Part shown: positions 8,032 through 15,072 of the stretch, piece by piece
Layout of the letters: each line of letters starts with the position of its first letter
Numbering within the stretch: position 1 is the stretch's first letter
Origin: a virus
Virus record (IMG/VR): IMGVR_UViG_3300045918_000071
Location: 1-40,173 of that record
Length of the DNA stretch: 40,173 nt
Strand: one strand, 5' to 3'
The notes under the pieces: generated by a model
Told to the model about the DNA's origin: nothing
What the model saw: the letters and a program-made list of their open reading frames with translations, nothing else
Databases searched by the model: none
Made by a program: the position numbers and the translations under genes

Positions 8032-8414
8032 TACAGTGCTCGCACTTGAGCCAGTACGTCGCCGTATTGTGCAGGTTGCAGGGATGCTACACCCGTGACG
8101 CCGAATGACTTCAGCACTGCGTCGATGCCATCACGTCCACCGAGGCGCCTGAACTCGATCATGAGTGCGGCGTTGAGCTGCTCGGCACTCATGTTGAGGG
8201 CGGCTGGTGCTGGTGCTGGTGCTGGTGCTGGTGCTGGTGCTGGTGCTGGTGCTGGTGCTGGTGCTGGTGCTGGTGCTGGTGCTGGTGCTGGTGCTGGTGC
8301 TGGCTCAACCTTATACGGTAGTTCTACATCAGGTGCTGCAGTCGTCTTACCTGCCAGTGCCACCAGTGCTTCCAGTGCTGCAACCATTTTCTTGATATCT
8401 TGTTCGATACTCAT
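8031..8414 (-). CDS. Ala-Pro repeat protein upstream of DUF2800 nuclease
   Basis: Starting at MSIEQDIKKMVAALEALV, the 127-residue protein has a helical N-terminus (about residues 1-30), a long (AP)n rod of about 17 units (about residues 37-72), and a C-terminal helical domain with LNAALMIEFRRLGGRDGIDA and LQPAQYGDVLAQ. The C-terminal module resembles the small domain at the tail of several phage recombination and SSB-associated proteins. The rod should hold the two ends apart as a stiff spacer. I choose the ATG at 8414 with AAGGGG upstream. The gene overlaps the DUF2800 start. Confidence 0.75.
   Translation of the reverse strand: MSIEQDIKKMVAALEALVALAGKTTAAPDVELPYKVEPAPAPAPAPAPAPAPAPAPAPAPAPAPAPAPAPAALNMSAEQLNAALMIEFRRLGGRDGIDAVLKSFGVTGVASLQPAQYGDVLAQVRAL
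8203..8303. repeat. Hexanucleotide tandem repeat encoding (Ala-Pro)n
   Basis: About 16.8 perfect copies of GCTGGT (plus strand) run without interruption over 101 bp. On the coding minus strand they give alternating Ala-Pro. Because the unit is 6 bp, copy changes by slippage would keep the frame. Confidence 0.97.
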
Positions 8415-8427
8415 ATTGTCTTTCCCC

Positions 8428-8595
8428 TTATTTAACAGTGATGGTGATACGATTGTCGACGTAAGCCTCAATCATCTCCCGGACGACCCATGTGTAGGGT
8501 CGGTTCTCTTTTGCACAGATATCCTTGAACTTCTCGATTGTGTCGGAATTGACACGCATGTTCAGGTTATCGTCTTTCAGTTTCTCTTCTGCCAT
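8428..8595 (-). CDS. Ribbon-helix-helix (Arc/CopG-like) DNA-binding protein
   Basis: From MAEEKLKDDNLNMRVNSDTI the 55-residue protein shows a short beta strand (LNMRV) then two helices (TIEKFKDICAKEN and YTWVVREMIEAYV), the Arc/CopG layout. I choose the ATG at 8595 because AAGGAGAG sits 5-6 nt upstream. Proteins of this fold bind palindromic operators as dimers of dimers, so this is a candidate regulator for the palindrome-bearing leftward promoters; that link is inference. Confidence 0.75.
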   Translation of the reverse strand: MAEEKLKDDNLNMRVNSDTIEKFKDICAKENRPYTWVVREMIEAYVDNRITITVK

Positions 8596-8684
8596 TACTT
8601 CTCTCCTTTGGTTAAAACTGGTGGTCGCTCTACTTTTCACCTGTTCCGCGACCTCTGGATTATCTATTACGGTTCATCAATAAA

Positions 8685-8781
8685 GAATGGTTGAGGGATT
8701 TGAACCGACGACCACCGCACATCTTCGAGTTATCTAGAATCTCTACGAATTCGCGTTGCTCTACCACTGAGCTAAACCATT
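8685..8781 (-). tRNA. tRNA-like gene with abnormal anticodon arm; anticodon unreadable
   Basis: The minus strand has a 7-bp acceptor stem (AATGGTT / AACCATT, extendable to 9 bp), T8-A9, a canonical D arm (GCTC-AGTGGTA-GAGC) and a T loop with GGTTCAAATCC. The T stem has two central mismatches (GTCGG against CCCTC). The element spans about 97 nt rather than 73-76. No normal 5-bp, 7-nt-loop anticodon arm can be drawn. The best class I folding (CGCG with TGCG, then a 5-nt variable loop) leaves a 32-nt loop holding a TTCG/CGAA hairpin. CCA is not encoded. It may be a decayed tRNA, an unusual tRNA or a tRNA mimic. Confidence 0.55.
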
Positions 8782-8844
8782 CTGTGTTGAATACCGAATC
8801 CGTCGCTTTTTCTCGCAGATACTTGCTTCGCTCATCGGTAAGAC

Positions 8845-8873
8845 ATTGTACTGCGTGTTTTAACTTTGTGCAA
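8845..8873 (-). promoter_or_regulatory. Leftward sigma70-like promoter before the tRNA-like gene
   Basis: On the minus strand TTGCAC (8868-8873) and TACAAT (8845-8850) are 17 nt apart. They overlap the 3' end of the primase-helicase gene and point at the tRNA-like element and the ribbon-helix-helix to SSB genes beyond it. Confidence 0.55.
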
Positions 8874-11358
8874 CTAATTTCAGTATTATTTTCGATCTCG
8901 CCATCTCTACCTCATACATCGCGTACACGTCCGCACCAGTGTGCTTCTCGCTGTTGCGCAGCACCCAGATTCTCAGCGACTGCCCTTTATGGCTCACCCG
9001 CTTCTGGCTGCAGCCGATCTCAGCCAGGATACGGCCGATGCGCACCGGTGTGAACCAGCTGGCCTCTTGATTGAGCAGCTCACTGTGCGACATCTCAGCC
9101 GCTCGCATGGTGTTCGACAGATCATTCACTGTGACGAGGTCGGACTTGAACGCGCCGATACGCTGATTGATGAACGTCTCGACCGTGATTGCCGCGGCTG
9201 ACTTGCTCGACTCGCGGATGTCACGCAGGAACTCGGTCATGGCGGGTGCCTCACCGGGGTTGAAGCCGGTCAGGTCCACCTCATTCATCAGGTGGTAGAT
9301 ACAAGCCTCATACTGCTGCAGCATCCACTCCCACCGAGTCTTCCAATACTCGCGCCACTCGGGCAGCACGTTGTCGTATTCGTCGCGGATGTTGAGATCA
9401 GACCATGCTGCATGGAAGCGGCGACTGGTACCGCCCAGGCGCAACGGTGTCCGGTCGTTGGTCATCATCATGCAGTTGACGATGTTGCGGATGTTGATCG
9501 CCGTGATCCCCTTCGGATTGACGCGCAGGGTGTTCGGTGGAGCAGCGGCCAGCGGCTTGAGACGGTTGCTCACCTCGCGCGACTGTGCATGGTCGGCCAT
9601 CTCAGTCTCGTTGATCATCAGCAGCTTCGTGTTCATAACGTATTCGTTGTGGTTGCTGGCCAGTTCGGTACCGTCGATTGTCTTCGCATACTCACCCATC
9701 GCCTGCATAACTGGGAAGGTGAGAAAGTCCTTACCGATACCCTCCTTGCCCCCGAACAACAGCATGTGGTTGATCTTGTTCTCAGGGAATCTCAGTGTGT
9801 ACGCCATCCACTTCAGGTGATGGTCGCGATGTTGAGTCCAGCCCAACTTGTCCCAGTGAGCCAGCCACCATGAGCAGTCGCCCTTGGCGCCGAGCAGGGT
9901 CTGGTCCGCTGTCCATGAGTTACCGAAGATGACACCCTTCTCAGTGAAGACGCGCGGCATACGCGGTGCGAAGTCAAGACGGTCAACCTTGGTGACCTTG
10001 CCGCACTCCAGCGCCTGCTTGCGTATCTCAGCGTCTTGGTCGTTGAAACCGTTCGTGAATGCGTCGGCTGTGTAGTATATCCGTGTGCCGAAGTCGTAGA
10101 ACCGGTTTTGTTCACGGATGAATATCAGGTTGGCGAGGAAGTCACGCGCAGCCGCGTTGTCGTACCACCCCCTGCGCAGGTCGTCCAGCACAGCCTTGAA
10201 GTCCGCCTTCGACCACTGCATCAGGTCGGTGATCTCTTTGTGATAGTGCACCTGCTCCATCTTCGGCATGTCCTCAGCGATGCGTAGTGCGGCCGCAGCG
10301 ACAGTGCGCGCCTCAGGGTCAGTGTGTGGCATGCGTCTGAGTGGCGCGAGGATGTCGACAGTAGGGGTGGTCATGAAGTCGGGTGTACCCATGAAATCAG
10401 GCGCCGGCGTCTCGGTCACGGATGCGAAGGTGCGACCCGCGCGCCAGTTGGCCATAGTCTGACTGAAGCCAGGAAGCTTAGTCTCGATGACACGCATCAT
10501 GTCGCGTGAGGTGCGTTCCTGACATCCACCATGGTGACAATGAAAGCCGATGCTTCCGTCATCGTTGGTGAAGATAGCCGACCCCGAGTCGTCGCCACCG
10601 GTGTGCTCATCGACCCACGGACAGGTGATGTCGAACCGGCCATCGCTGCGGATCTCCTTGATCTTGATGATCTCTGGTATGTGCAGCAGCGGGTGGTCGG
10701 GTATTGATATAGCACCATCCGTGCGAGCCTCGCGGCGTTCGCGGTGCAGGTCAACGCAGAAGGGCGCAGCCAGTGCCTCCATGGTCGTCGTGCGCTCCGG
10801 GTGCCAGTCGGTGATGCGGCACTGCCACGGCTTGCCGTCGATGAACTTGCTGACCTTGTGGTTCACACCGTCAGGCAGTCGCACGTAGCGTGTCACACCC
10901 TTCATGCCTGGGTCACGACCGTCAGGTGCCAGACCATTTGCAACGAGTCCGTCCAGCAGGTTCTCCACCATCGCGCGATCATGGCACGGCTCGGTGAGGA
11001 TATAGCCCCACTGCTCTGAGCCGGGACTCGTCTCGAGGATGTAGCTGGGCTGCGGTAGCAGTGAGCATGCGGCGACTGAGAGCTTCTCCTTGACATCGTC
11101 CAGCACAATCACGCGTGTGCGCAGGAACAGTGCCTTGCGGCGGCGAGCTACGCCATTCTCGTCAGGGTTGAAGATACTGACGCAGAAGTACTGGTTCGTG
11201 GTGGGTCGCAAGTTGTAGTTGCGCGCCCAGTCACCCTTCCATGCCGACAGGTGTCGGTCTGATGGGATCGCGGATGGATCGTATGGAAAATCTGTTATGT
11301 GTGCGAATGATGCGTCGTCTTTAAAAATAGCTTGCAAAAACTGAGTGTTATCTGGCAT
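8860..11358 (-). CDS. Primase-helicase (AEP-like primase plus SF3/D5 helicase, DUF5906 type)
   Basis: The 832-residue protein has an N-terminal region (about residues 1-210) with archaeo-eukaryotic/RepB-like primase features, including VIVLDDVKEK as the likely metal-binding DD and SYILETSPGSEQWGYIL. A middle zinc-like CxH patch (GFHCHHGGCQER, near residue 270) follows. The C-terminal helicase domain has Walker A GGKEGIGKDF (about 536-545), Walker B LLMINETEM and a sensor NCMMMTND. Length and layout fit phage and P4-like primase-helicases, which prime and unwind at the fork. Only a weak GGGA precedes the ATG. A tRNA-like element and a promoter lie just downstream. Confidence 0.88.
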   Translation of the reverse strand: MPDNTQFLQAIFKDDASFAHITDFPYDPSAIPSDRHLSAWKGDWARNYNLRPTTNQYFCVSIFNPDENGVARRRKALFLRTRVIVLDDVKEKLSVAACSLLPQPSYILETSPGSEQWGYILTEPCHDRAMVENLLDGLVANGLAPDGRDPGMKGVTRYVRLPDGVNHKVSKFIDGKPWQCRITDWHPERTTTMEALAAPFCVDLHRERREARTDGAISIPDHPLLHIPEIIKIKEIRSDGRFDITCPWVDEHTGGDDSGSAIFTNDDGSIGFHCHHGGCQERTSRDMMRVIETKLPGFSQTMANWRAGRTFASVTETPAPDFMGTPDFMTTPTVDILAPLRRMPHTDPEARTVAAAALRIAEDMPKMEQVHYHKEITDLMQWSKADFKAVLDDLRRGWYDNAAARDFLANLIFIREQNRFYDFGTRIYYTADAFTNGFNDQDAEIRKQALECGKVTKVDRLDFAPRMPRVFTEKGVIFGNSWTADQTLLGAKGDCSWWLAHWDKLGWTQHRDHHLKWMAYTLRFPENKINHMLLFGGKEGIGKDFLTFPVMQAMGEYAKTIDGTELASNHNEYVMNTKLLMINETEMADHAQSREVSNRLKPLAAAPPNTLRVNPKGITAINIRNIVNCMMMTNDRTPLRLGGTSRRFHAAWSDLNIRDEYDNVLPEWREYWKTRWEWMLQQYEACIYHLMNEVDLTGFNPGEAPAMTEFLRDIRESSKSAAAITVETFINQRIGAFKSDLVTVNDLSNTMRAAEMSHSELLNQEASWFTPVRIGRILAEIGCSQKRVSHKGQSLRIWVLRNSEKHTGADVYAMYEVEMARSKIILKLVAQS

Positions 11359-11398
11359 AATTATCCCGTTTCATGTTGTCTCCTCCCCGTAGCACCTT

Positions 11399-11428
11399 GG
11401 CCTGCACACCCTGCAGGCCTTTTTTTTT
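11399..11428 (+). terminator. Intrinsic terminator oriented to the plus strand
   Basis: A perfect 8-bp stem GGCCTGCA / TGCAGGCC with a 5-nt loop is followed by nine T residues on the plus strand, a textbook rho-independent terminator. All genes around it are on the minus strand, where the hairpin is preceded by A9 and not followed by U. Confidence 0.85.
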
Positions 11429-11444
11429 GCGGACGATCAATGTA

Positions 11445-12473
11445 TCACATGAAGCTAAGCGATGCATCTTGAATTTTATTTAAGATATGAGCGATCACAT
11501 CAACTGTCCACCCATTACCAAGCATCTTGTATCGTTGAGTATCGCTTACTGACGACGTGTAATTGTCGGGTACGGTCTGTAGGCGTTCTGCTTCGACTGG
11601 TGTTAGTTTGCGCACATAAAATTCAGAGTCGATCACCCAGTTCAAAAAACTGTCTACTGTGACTAAACAATTATCTTTCCCATGTTTCTGCACTGAGTAT
11701 TGTTTATGTCCAGGCTGGCGTAGTGTGGAATCACGACCGGTAGTTTTGCGGATTAGTGCGCGTGTAACCTTACCCTCTTCTGTCCTATCTTCGTAAAATG
11801 TTCTCGGTTCACCGATCTGGTCTGGAAAGATCACGACCTGCTTTTTATTCTTCGCTTCAAACACCAACTGACGGCGATGTTTTTCAAAGTAGGATTTTAA
11901 GTTTCCACCCTTCCAATAGTTAGCGTCCAGACAAAACGACTTGTCGCGATCTACCACACCTGATTCAAGTATGTCGGAGAGGGTTAACCCTTTGTCTTCT
12001 GGTTGAGTTATGTTGGGTATGTTTGTCCAGTAAAGTCGCTGGCGATTCTGTGCTGAAACAAGTGCTGAGTTTATTAAAATTGGCTGCACACCGAGTGCTT
12101 CACTTATCACATCCTGATATTCCTTCTTCATCTTCACATTCTCAAGCAGGAAGTAAGTTGGCTTCGTTTCTTTCAGTAGTCGCACAAACTCGAAGAACAG
12201 CTTACTGCGCGGGTCGTCAAAGTTCAACTGTTTTCCAGCGAATGAAAACCCCTGGCACGGACTCCCTCCTATGAGCAAGTCAATCTGCGGCAGGTTTTTT
12301 GCGTGAACCTCTGTGACTGAACCCAGTCTGATAATGTCCGGGTAGTTAGATTTTGAAACTTGAATGGCGTGTTTATCTATTTCACTAGCATAATATGCAG
12401 TGACATGTATACCGACGCGTTCTAGTGCAATCCGACCACACGACATCCCATCAAATAGACTTAACACCTTCAT
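11445..12473 (-). CDS. DNA (cytosine-5) methyltransferase, orphan
   Basis: The 342-residue enzyme has C5-MTase motif I (LSLFDGMSCG, residues 4-13), motif IV GGSPCQGFS with catalytic C73, motif VI LLENV, motif VIII AQNRQRLYW, and the closing motifs KLTPVEAERLQTVP and MLGNGWTVDVIAH. The target-recognition region is about residues 170-280. I choose the ATG at 12473 after AGGAGAG. No restriction enzyme gene lies beside it, so it probably protects phage DNA from host restriction. It is more AT-rich than the primase and lies next to an odd plus-strand terminator, which suggests late acquisition. The target sequence cannot be read from the protein. Confidence 0.92.
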   Translation of the reverse strand: MKVLSLFDGMSCGRIALERVGIHVTAYYASEIDKHAIQVSKSNYPDIIRLGSVTEVHAKNLPQIDLLIGGSPCQGFSFAGKQLNFDDPRSKLFFEFVRLLKETKPTYFLLENVKMKKEYQDVISEALGVQPILINSALVSAQNRQRLYWTNIPNITQPEDKGLTLSDILESGVVDRDKSFCLDANYWKGGNLKSYFEKHRRQLVFEAKNKKQVVIFPDQIGEPRTFYEDRTEEGKVTRALIRKTTGRDSTLRQPGHKQYSVQKHGKDNCLVTVDSFLNWVIDSEFYVRKLTPVEAERLQTVPDNYTSSVSDTQRYKMLGNGWTVDVIAHILNKIQDASLSFM

Positions 12474-12655
12474 TTGAACTCTCCTAAACATTTAGCGCAA
12501 GTCCACATCGAACCGACCATCTTACCACCCTTCGCCGGTGCTCGGTGGTTACCGGCGCGACAGTTACGATACAGAGATGACGAAAATCTGATAGTCATGC
12601 ACTTCGTCTGCTCCCTGTATCGCGCGATCACGTTTGGATCAGAGCAGGGCTTCAC
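12470..12655 (-). CDS. Small cysteine-rich protein (zinc-finger-like)
   Basis: The 61-residue reading from GTG at 12655 contains NCRAGNHRAPAKGG and ends WTCAKCLGEFK. The C..H and CxxC pairs suggest a zinc site. An ATG at 12598 would give 42 residues with the same motifs and a GGAG 12 nt upstream, so the start is uncertain. The 3' end overlaps the methyltransferase ATG in ATGA form. Function is unknown. Confidence 0.6.
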   Translation of the reverse strand: MKPCSDPNVIARYREQTKCMTIRFSSSLYRNCRAGNHRAPAKGGKMVGSMWTCAKCLGEFK

Positions 12656-12818
12656 GGAGCGCCTTCAGTGACTCAGGTGGCAGGTTCAGGTTCAGCAGTA
12701 CGTGAGGGCTGCGGTCGGTACGAGCCTGCGGCCAGACTGAGCTGATGGTGATTGATGTTATGTCGCCGGGCTTGATGTCGATGTGGAATTCAATTAATTC
12801 GGTTTTGTGAAATATCAT
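12639..12818 (-). CDS. Small hypothetical protein (59 aa)
   Basis: The protein begins MIFHKTELIEFHIDIKPGDI and ends PPESLKALREALL, a beta-rich start with a C-terminal helix. I choose the ATG at 12818 because GGAG is 6 nt upstream and the ATG overlaps the upstream TGA (ATGA); an ATG 12 nt earlier has no ribosome-binding site. I do not recognise the family. Confidence 0.6.
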   Translation of the reverse strand: MIFHKTELIEFHIDIKPGDITSITISSVWPQARTDRSPHVLLNLNLPPESLKALREALL

Positions 12819-12976
12819 TGTGTTCTCCATTTTATATTAGGGTTGTAGTATTCATACCAACCGGTCTGACCCTTGCAGGTGAAGACCGCTGTCAGTTTAT
12901 ATCCATACGGGACAGGGTAATCAGGTAGGGTAAACTTCTGCCCTTTCAGTGGGCCGTCAGTCAGTTTGATTTTCAA
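12815..12976 (-). CDS. Small hypothetical protein with TTG start (53 aa)
   Basis: The reading starts at TTG with GGAGAG 4-5 nt upstream and gives LKIKLTDGPLKGQKFTLPDY followed by a strand-rich, aromatic part (VFTCKGQTGWYEYY). Its stop overlaps the next ATG. The upstream gene overlaps its start by 20 nt. The pattern of a KL.DGPL.GQ..TLP motif recurs in small phage proteins, but no function is known. Confidence 0.6.
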   Translation of the reverse strand: MKIKLTDGPLKGQKFTLPDYPVPYGYKLTAVFTCKGQTGWYEYYNPNIKWRTQ

Positions 12977-13061
12977 GATACTCTCCAAACTTGCAAAGGT
13001 TATCGTATTGAGTGTAAATAGTGACGAGGCCCTTGATATGAATCAGTGATCTAGTTCCCAT
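12957..13061 (-). CDS. Short MGTRSL-type phage protein, possibly truncated
   Basis: The 34-residue reading begins MGTRSLIHIKGLVTIYTQYD. Its start resembles a common phage and bacterial family that opens MGTRSLT..... and continues with a YRQFDGYPSG segment for 100 or more residues. Here it ends soon after, so it is either a remnant or a mini-version. No Shine-Dalgarno is seen; the ATG follows the upstream TAA by 2 nt. Confidence 0.45.
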   Translation of the reverse strand: MGTRSLIHIKGLVTIYTQYDNLCKFGEYLENQTD

Positions 13062-13063
13062 GA

Positions 13064-13372
13064 TTAAAATACCGCGAAGACGAAGCCGACCTTAGTCTCA
13101 CCGACCACGCTGGTGTTGTCATTCAGGTAATCACGGACAATCTCAATGCGGTCGCTGTCTTCATCGAAATCGATGTTGTAGTCGCTGGCGATGTTGTCGA
13201 CAGTGTCCTCGTTGAAATCACAGCAGACTGCGATCACGTCCAACTCTGAGTCAGGGTTGATCTCTTCGAGGTAGTCATAGATCATCTCACGCGCCTCACG
13301 GCTGAAGTTGTCTGTGCGGTTGTAGGCATCGAACTCATCAACGAATTCTGATTGGCTAATTTCTTTTTTCAT
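13064..13372 (-). CDS. Acidic conserved phage protein (102 aa)
   Basis: From MKKEISQSEFVDEFDAYNR onward, the protein has DNFSREAREMIYDYLEE, then ELDVIAVCCDFNE and a very acidic C-terminal half. Proteins with the SEFVD.F......FS.EA...+FDYLE....+++D+IA+CC.+.E pattern are widespread in phages of Gram-negative bacteria and have no known function. AAGGAG lies 8 nt before the chosen ATG at 13372. A promoter (P2) lies directly upstream. Confidence 0.72.
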   Translation of the reverse strand: MKKEISQSEFVDEFDAYNRTDNFSREAREMIYDYLEEINPDSELDVIAVCCDFNEDTVDNIASDYNIDFDEDSDRIEIVRDYLNDNTSVVGETKVGFVFAVF

Positions 13373-13396
13373 GTTGTTCTCCTTAAGTGATGATGA

Positions 13397-13426
13397 ATTG
13401 TAACACAATGTTTTACATGAAGTCAA
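13397..13426 (-). promoter_or_regulatory. Leftward promoter P2 with palindromic operator-like core
   Basis: TTGACT (13421-13426) and TACAAT (13397-13402, with TGn before it) are 18 nt apart on the minus strand. Between and into the -10 lies the 19-bp palindrome at 13399-13417 (TGTAA...TTACA arms, one mismatched pair). It serves the 13064-13372 gene and those beyond. Confidence 0.7.
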
Positions 13427-13799
13427 GTTTCATTTTAAAAATATCAACACTTTCACTGTAATACCCGTTACTTTCACCAAACCATCGGATGGTCACGCCA
13501 CCTTTTACTGTGTCTAGTTTGTAGAACGTCCACGTAGCACTCTCTTCACCGTCTGCACTGAGTCTTGACTCAGGATCCTCAGCACGTGTAATTGGTGACC
13601 CGACCAAGTCCTGCAGGTCTCCGCAAATGTCTTCAACTCTCACATACTCGCAGCAGTCCTGCCGGTGGTACATCTCGTAACGCACATGACTGTTGGAGAA
13701 TACGATAGTCTCTTCGTCATGTTCAACCGACGTAAACGTCTGCCCGAGAAACTGTGAAATGTCGACGAGGTCGTTATGGTAGTTAGTTAGCCGGTTCAT
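13413..13799 (-). CDS. DUF7448-like phage protein (128 aa)
   Basis: The protein carries HRQDCCEYVRVEDICGDLQD, then LVGSPITRAEDPE, then a WTFYKLDTVKGGVTIRWFGES strand pair. This QDCCE.V..ED..GDL.DL.G.PI..AEE pattern matches a common phage protein family that I associate with DUF7448; the name is from memory and not checked. Function is unknown. The gene overlaps its downstream promoter P2 and is coupled by ATGA-type overlap to the gene upstream. Confidence 0.75.
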   Translation of the reverse strand: MNRLTNYHNDLVDISQFLGQTFTSVEHDEETIVFSNSHVRYEMYHRQDCCEYVRVEDICGDLQDLVGSPITRAEDPESRLSADGEESATWTFYKLDTVKGGVTIRWFGESNGYYSESVDIFKMKLDFM

Positions 13800-14170
13800 A
13801 ACTTACTCCCGAGATCCAGATACCAGTTGTCCTTATTGCTCACGATCAGCTCCTTCACCTTGGCGAACTGAGCCGATATCTTGGCAGCAGTGGGTGCCTT
13901 GATGGTGATCTTCCGAGTGTACACGGTGTCGTATGCCTTCCAGTTAGTTTTAGTCTTGACATAGAACACAGCTGGGTTGAACTGGATGCTACCGTCACCG
14001 TTCAGCCAGAGGCTGTACTGCAGTGGGTCGTTCTCACGGATCCCGTTGTTCACCTCTGCCTTGTTCTGCAGGTACAGCTTGACGATGTGCTCACCGAGGA
14101 TACTGGATGCGGTTGCGTCGCTCTTTGGGAAGGTTGTGAGCCAGAGTGCTTTGACTTCTGAGGGGGTCAT
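13796..14170 (-). CDS. Hypothetical phage protein (124 aa)
   Basis: The protein begins MTPSEVKALWLTTFPKSDAT and contains NNGIRENDPLQYSLWLNGDG and a C-terminal helix. I choose the ATG at 14170 because GGAG lies about 7 nt upstream; an ATG two codons earlier is too close to it. Soluble, mixed alpha/beta. I do not recognise the family. Confidence 0.6.
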   Translation of the reverse strand: MTPSEVKALWLTTFPKSDATASSILGEHIVKLYLQNKAEVNNGIRENDPLQYSLWLNGDGSIQFNPAVFYVKTKTNWKAYDTVYTRKITIKAPTAAKISAQFAKVKELIVSNKDNWYLDLGSKL

Positions 14171-14172
14171 GA

Positions 14173-14418
14173 TCATTCTCCAATCGATTCGTTGTCCAGC
14201 TTGTCAACACTTAATTCTTTGAAGCTCACCACCGTGAAGCCGAACTCGTCTTCAACCTCGACGTGGTATGCACCGTAGATGTTCTTACCCTTGTTGATCA
14301 GGCTGGCGATGTCCCGGGCGTGGCGCACGGCGACGGCTTTGGTCTTCCATGAAGTCTTGTCCTTCACCGACAGGTAACAGCCGCCTGTATCAATGGTCAG
14401 TCTGACTGAGTAGTTCAT
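14173..14418 (-). CDS. Hypothetical protein (81 aa)
   Basis: The protein has a SVRLTIDTGGCYLSVKDKTSW start, a helix AVRHARDIASLINKG, then strands and an acidic tail. The layout suggests a small beta-alpha-beta fold. AAGGAGAG precedes the ATG. No family is recognised; it is part of the early leftward gene cluster. Confidence 0.6.
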   Translation of the reverse strand: MNYSVRLTIDTGGCYLSVKDKTSWKTKAVAVRHARDIASLINKGKNIYGAYHVEVEDEFGFTVVSFKELSVDKLDNESIGE

Positions 14419-14428
14419 GACGCTCTCC

Positions 14429-14695
14429 TTATTTACTTACTACACGGACGACGGTGACAGTGCTGGTTTTCTCACACAGGCTGGCGAGGTCACCGAGTGC
14501 TATACGGACCTTCTTACTATCGAGGCTGACCCGCTCACTGGTGCTGACGGTGGCCCGGAACAGCTTGCCCTCGAACTCAGTCAGCTCAGATGACTTCAAA
14601 ACGTCCTTGATCTCATCTGCTTGGGCTGTGAGGTCTGCAATCTTGGCCAGTAACCGACCGAGGCGGTCGATCTCTCTTGCGTTGGTGATTTTCAT
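14429..14695 (-). CDS. First leftward early gene: helical plus beta protein (88 aa)
   Basis: From MKITNAREIDRLGRLLAKIA the protein has a coiled-coil-like helix (residues 5-40) and then EFEGKLFRATVSTSERVSLD, with a SKKVRIALGD helix. This helix-plus-FRATVS..ERV pattern resembles small phage proteins of the Gp157/Gam-like host-factor class, but the match is loose. AAGGAGAG precedes the ATG at 14695, and promoter P3 lies just upstream, so it is probably the first gene of the leftward operon. Confidence 0.6.
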   Translation of the reverse strand: MKITNAREIDRLGRLLAKIADLTAQADEIKDVLKSSELTEFEGKLFRATVSTSERVSLDSKKVRIALGDLASLCEKTSTVTVVRVVSK

Positions 14696-14732
14696 GATGC
14701 TCTCCTTTATTACTAGGTTGTTGTGTGTAAGT

Positions 14733-14761
14733 AATGTAACACGATGTTCTACAGGATGCAA
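14733..14761 (-). promoter_or_regulatory. Leftward promoter P3 with palindromic operator-like core
   Basis: TTGCAT (14756-14761) and TACATT (14733-14738) are 17 nt apart on the minus strand, and the 19-bp palindrome (14735-14753) lies between them. It heads the leftward gene block. Confidence 0.6.
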
Positions 14762-15072
14762 ACTATTTATTGATCATCTGACCGTCTGACCGTGTATTTT
14801 TGGAGAATATCCTTATTTTTCATATATATGCTAGAGTGTCTATAATTTTAATTGTGGTTTAGTATAGGAATATATAGCTTAAGGATATGTGAAGTTGTTA
14901 ATAGTATGATATAGTGTATTTCACATGTGCTTAACGCATGTTTTCCAGAGGTTATCGTCGGAAAAAAATTAAAGACTTGAAAACAGCCCTTTTTTCGGGT
15001 TAAGTGGTTGATTACAAAGGGGAAAGGTATCTGACACGATTTGGTGTTCATCTGACATGGAGAGGTAAGTAT
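14762..15072. other. AT-rich divergent non-coding region
   Basis: This stretch lies between the leftward early genes and the rightward HNH genes and is visibly AT-rich. It holds a direct repeat of TGACCGT (about 14779-14792), a TATAAT hexamer at 14841-14846 on the plus strand without a good -35, a TTGAAA at about 14977 with only a poor -10 at 17 nt, and a CCC-N7-GGG mini-hairpin near 14988-15000. TGATTACAAAGG occurs twice, near 15009 and 15074. The rightward promoter must be here but cannot be fixed. An origin or control region is possible. I see no credible gene. Confidence 0.6.

Noticed and set aside
8203-8303. CRISPR-like or centromere-like repeat array
   Set aside because: Units are 6 bp and contiguous with no spacers, and they lie in a coding frame.
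8095-8694. Plus-strand ORF with long Ala-Gly repeat
   Set aside because: It is the complement of the (Ala-Pro)n gene; open only because the hexamer repeat has no stops on either strand.
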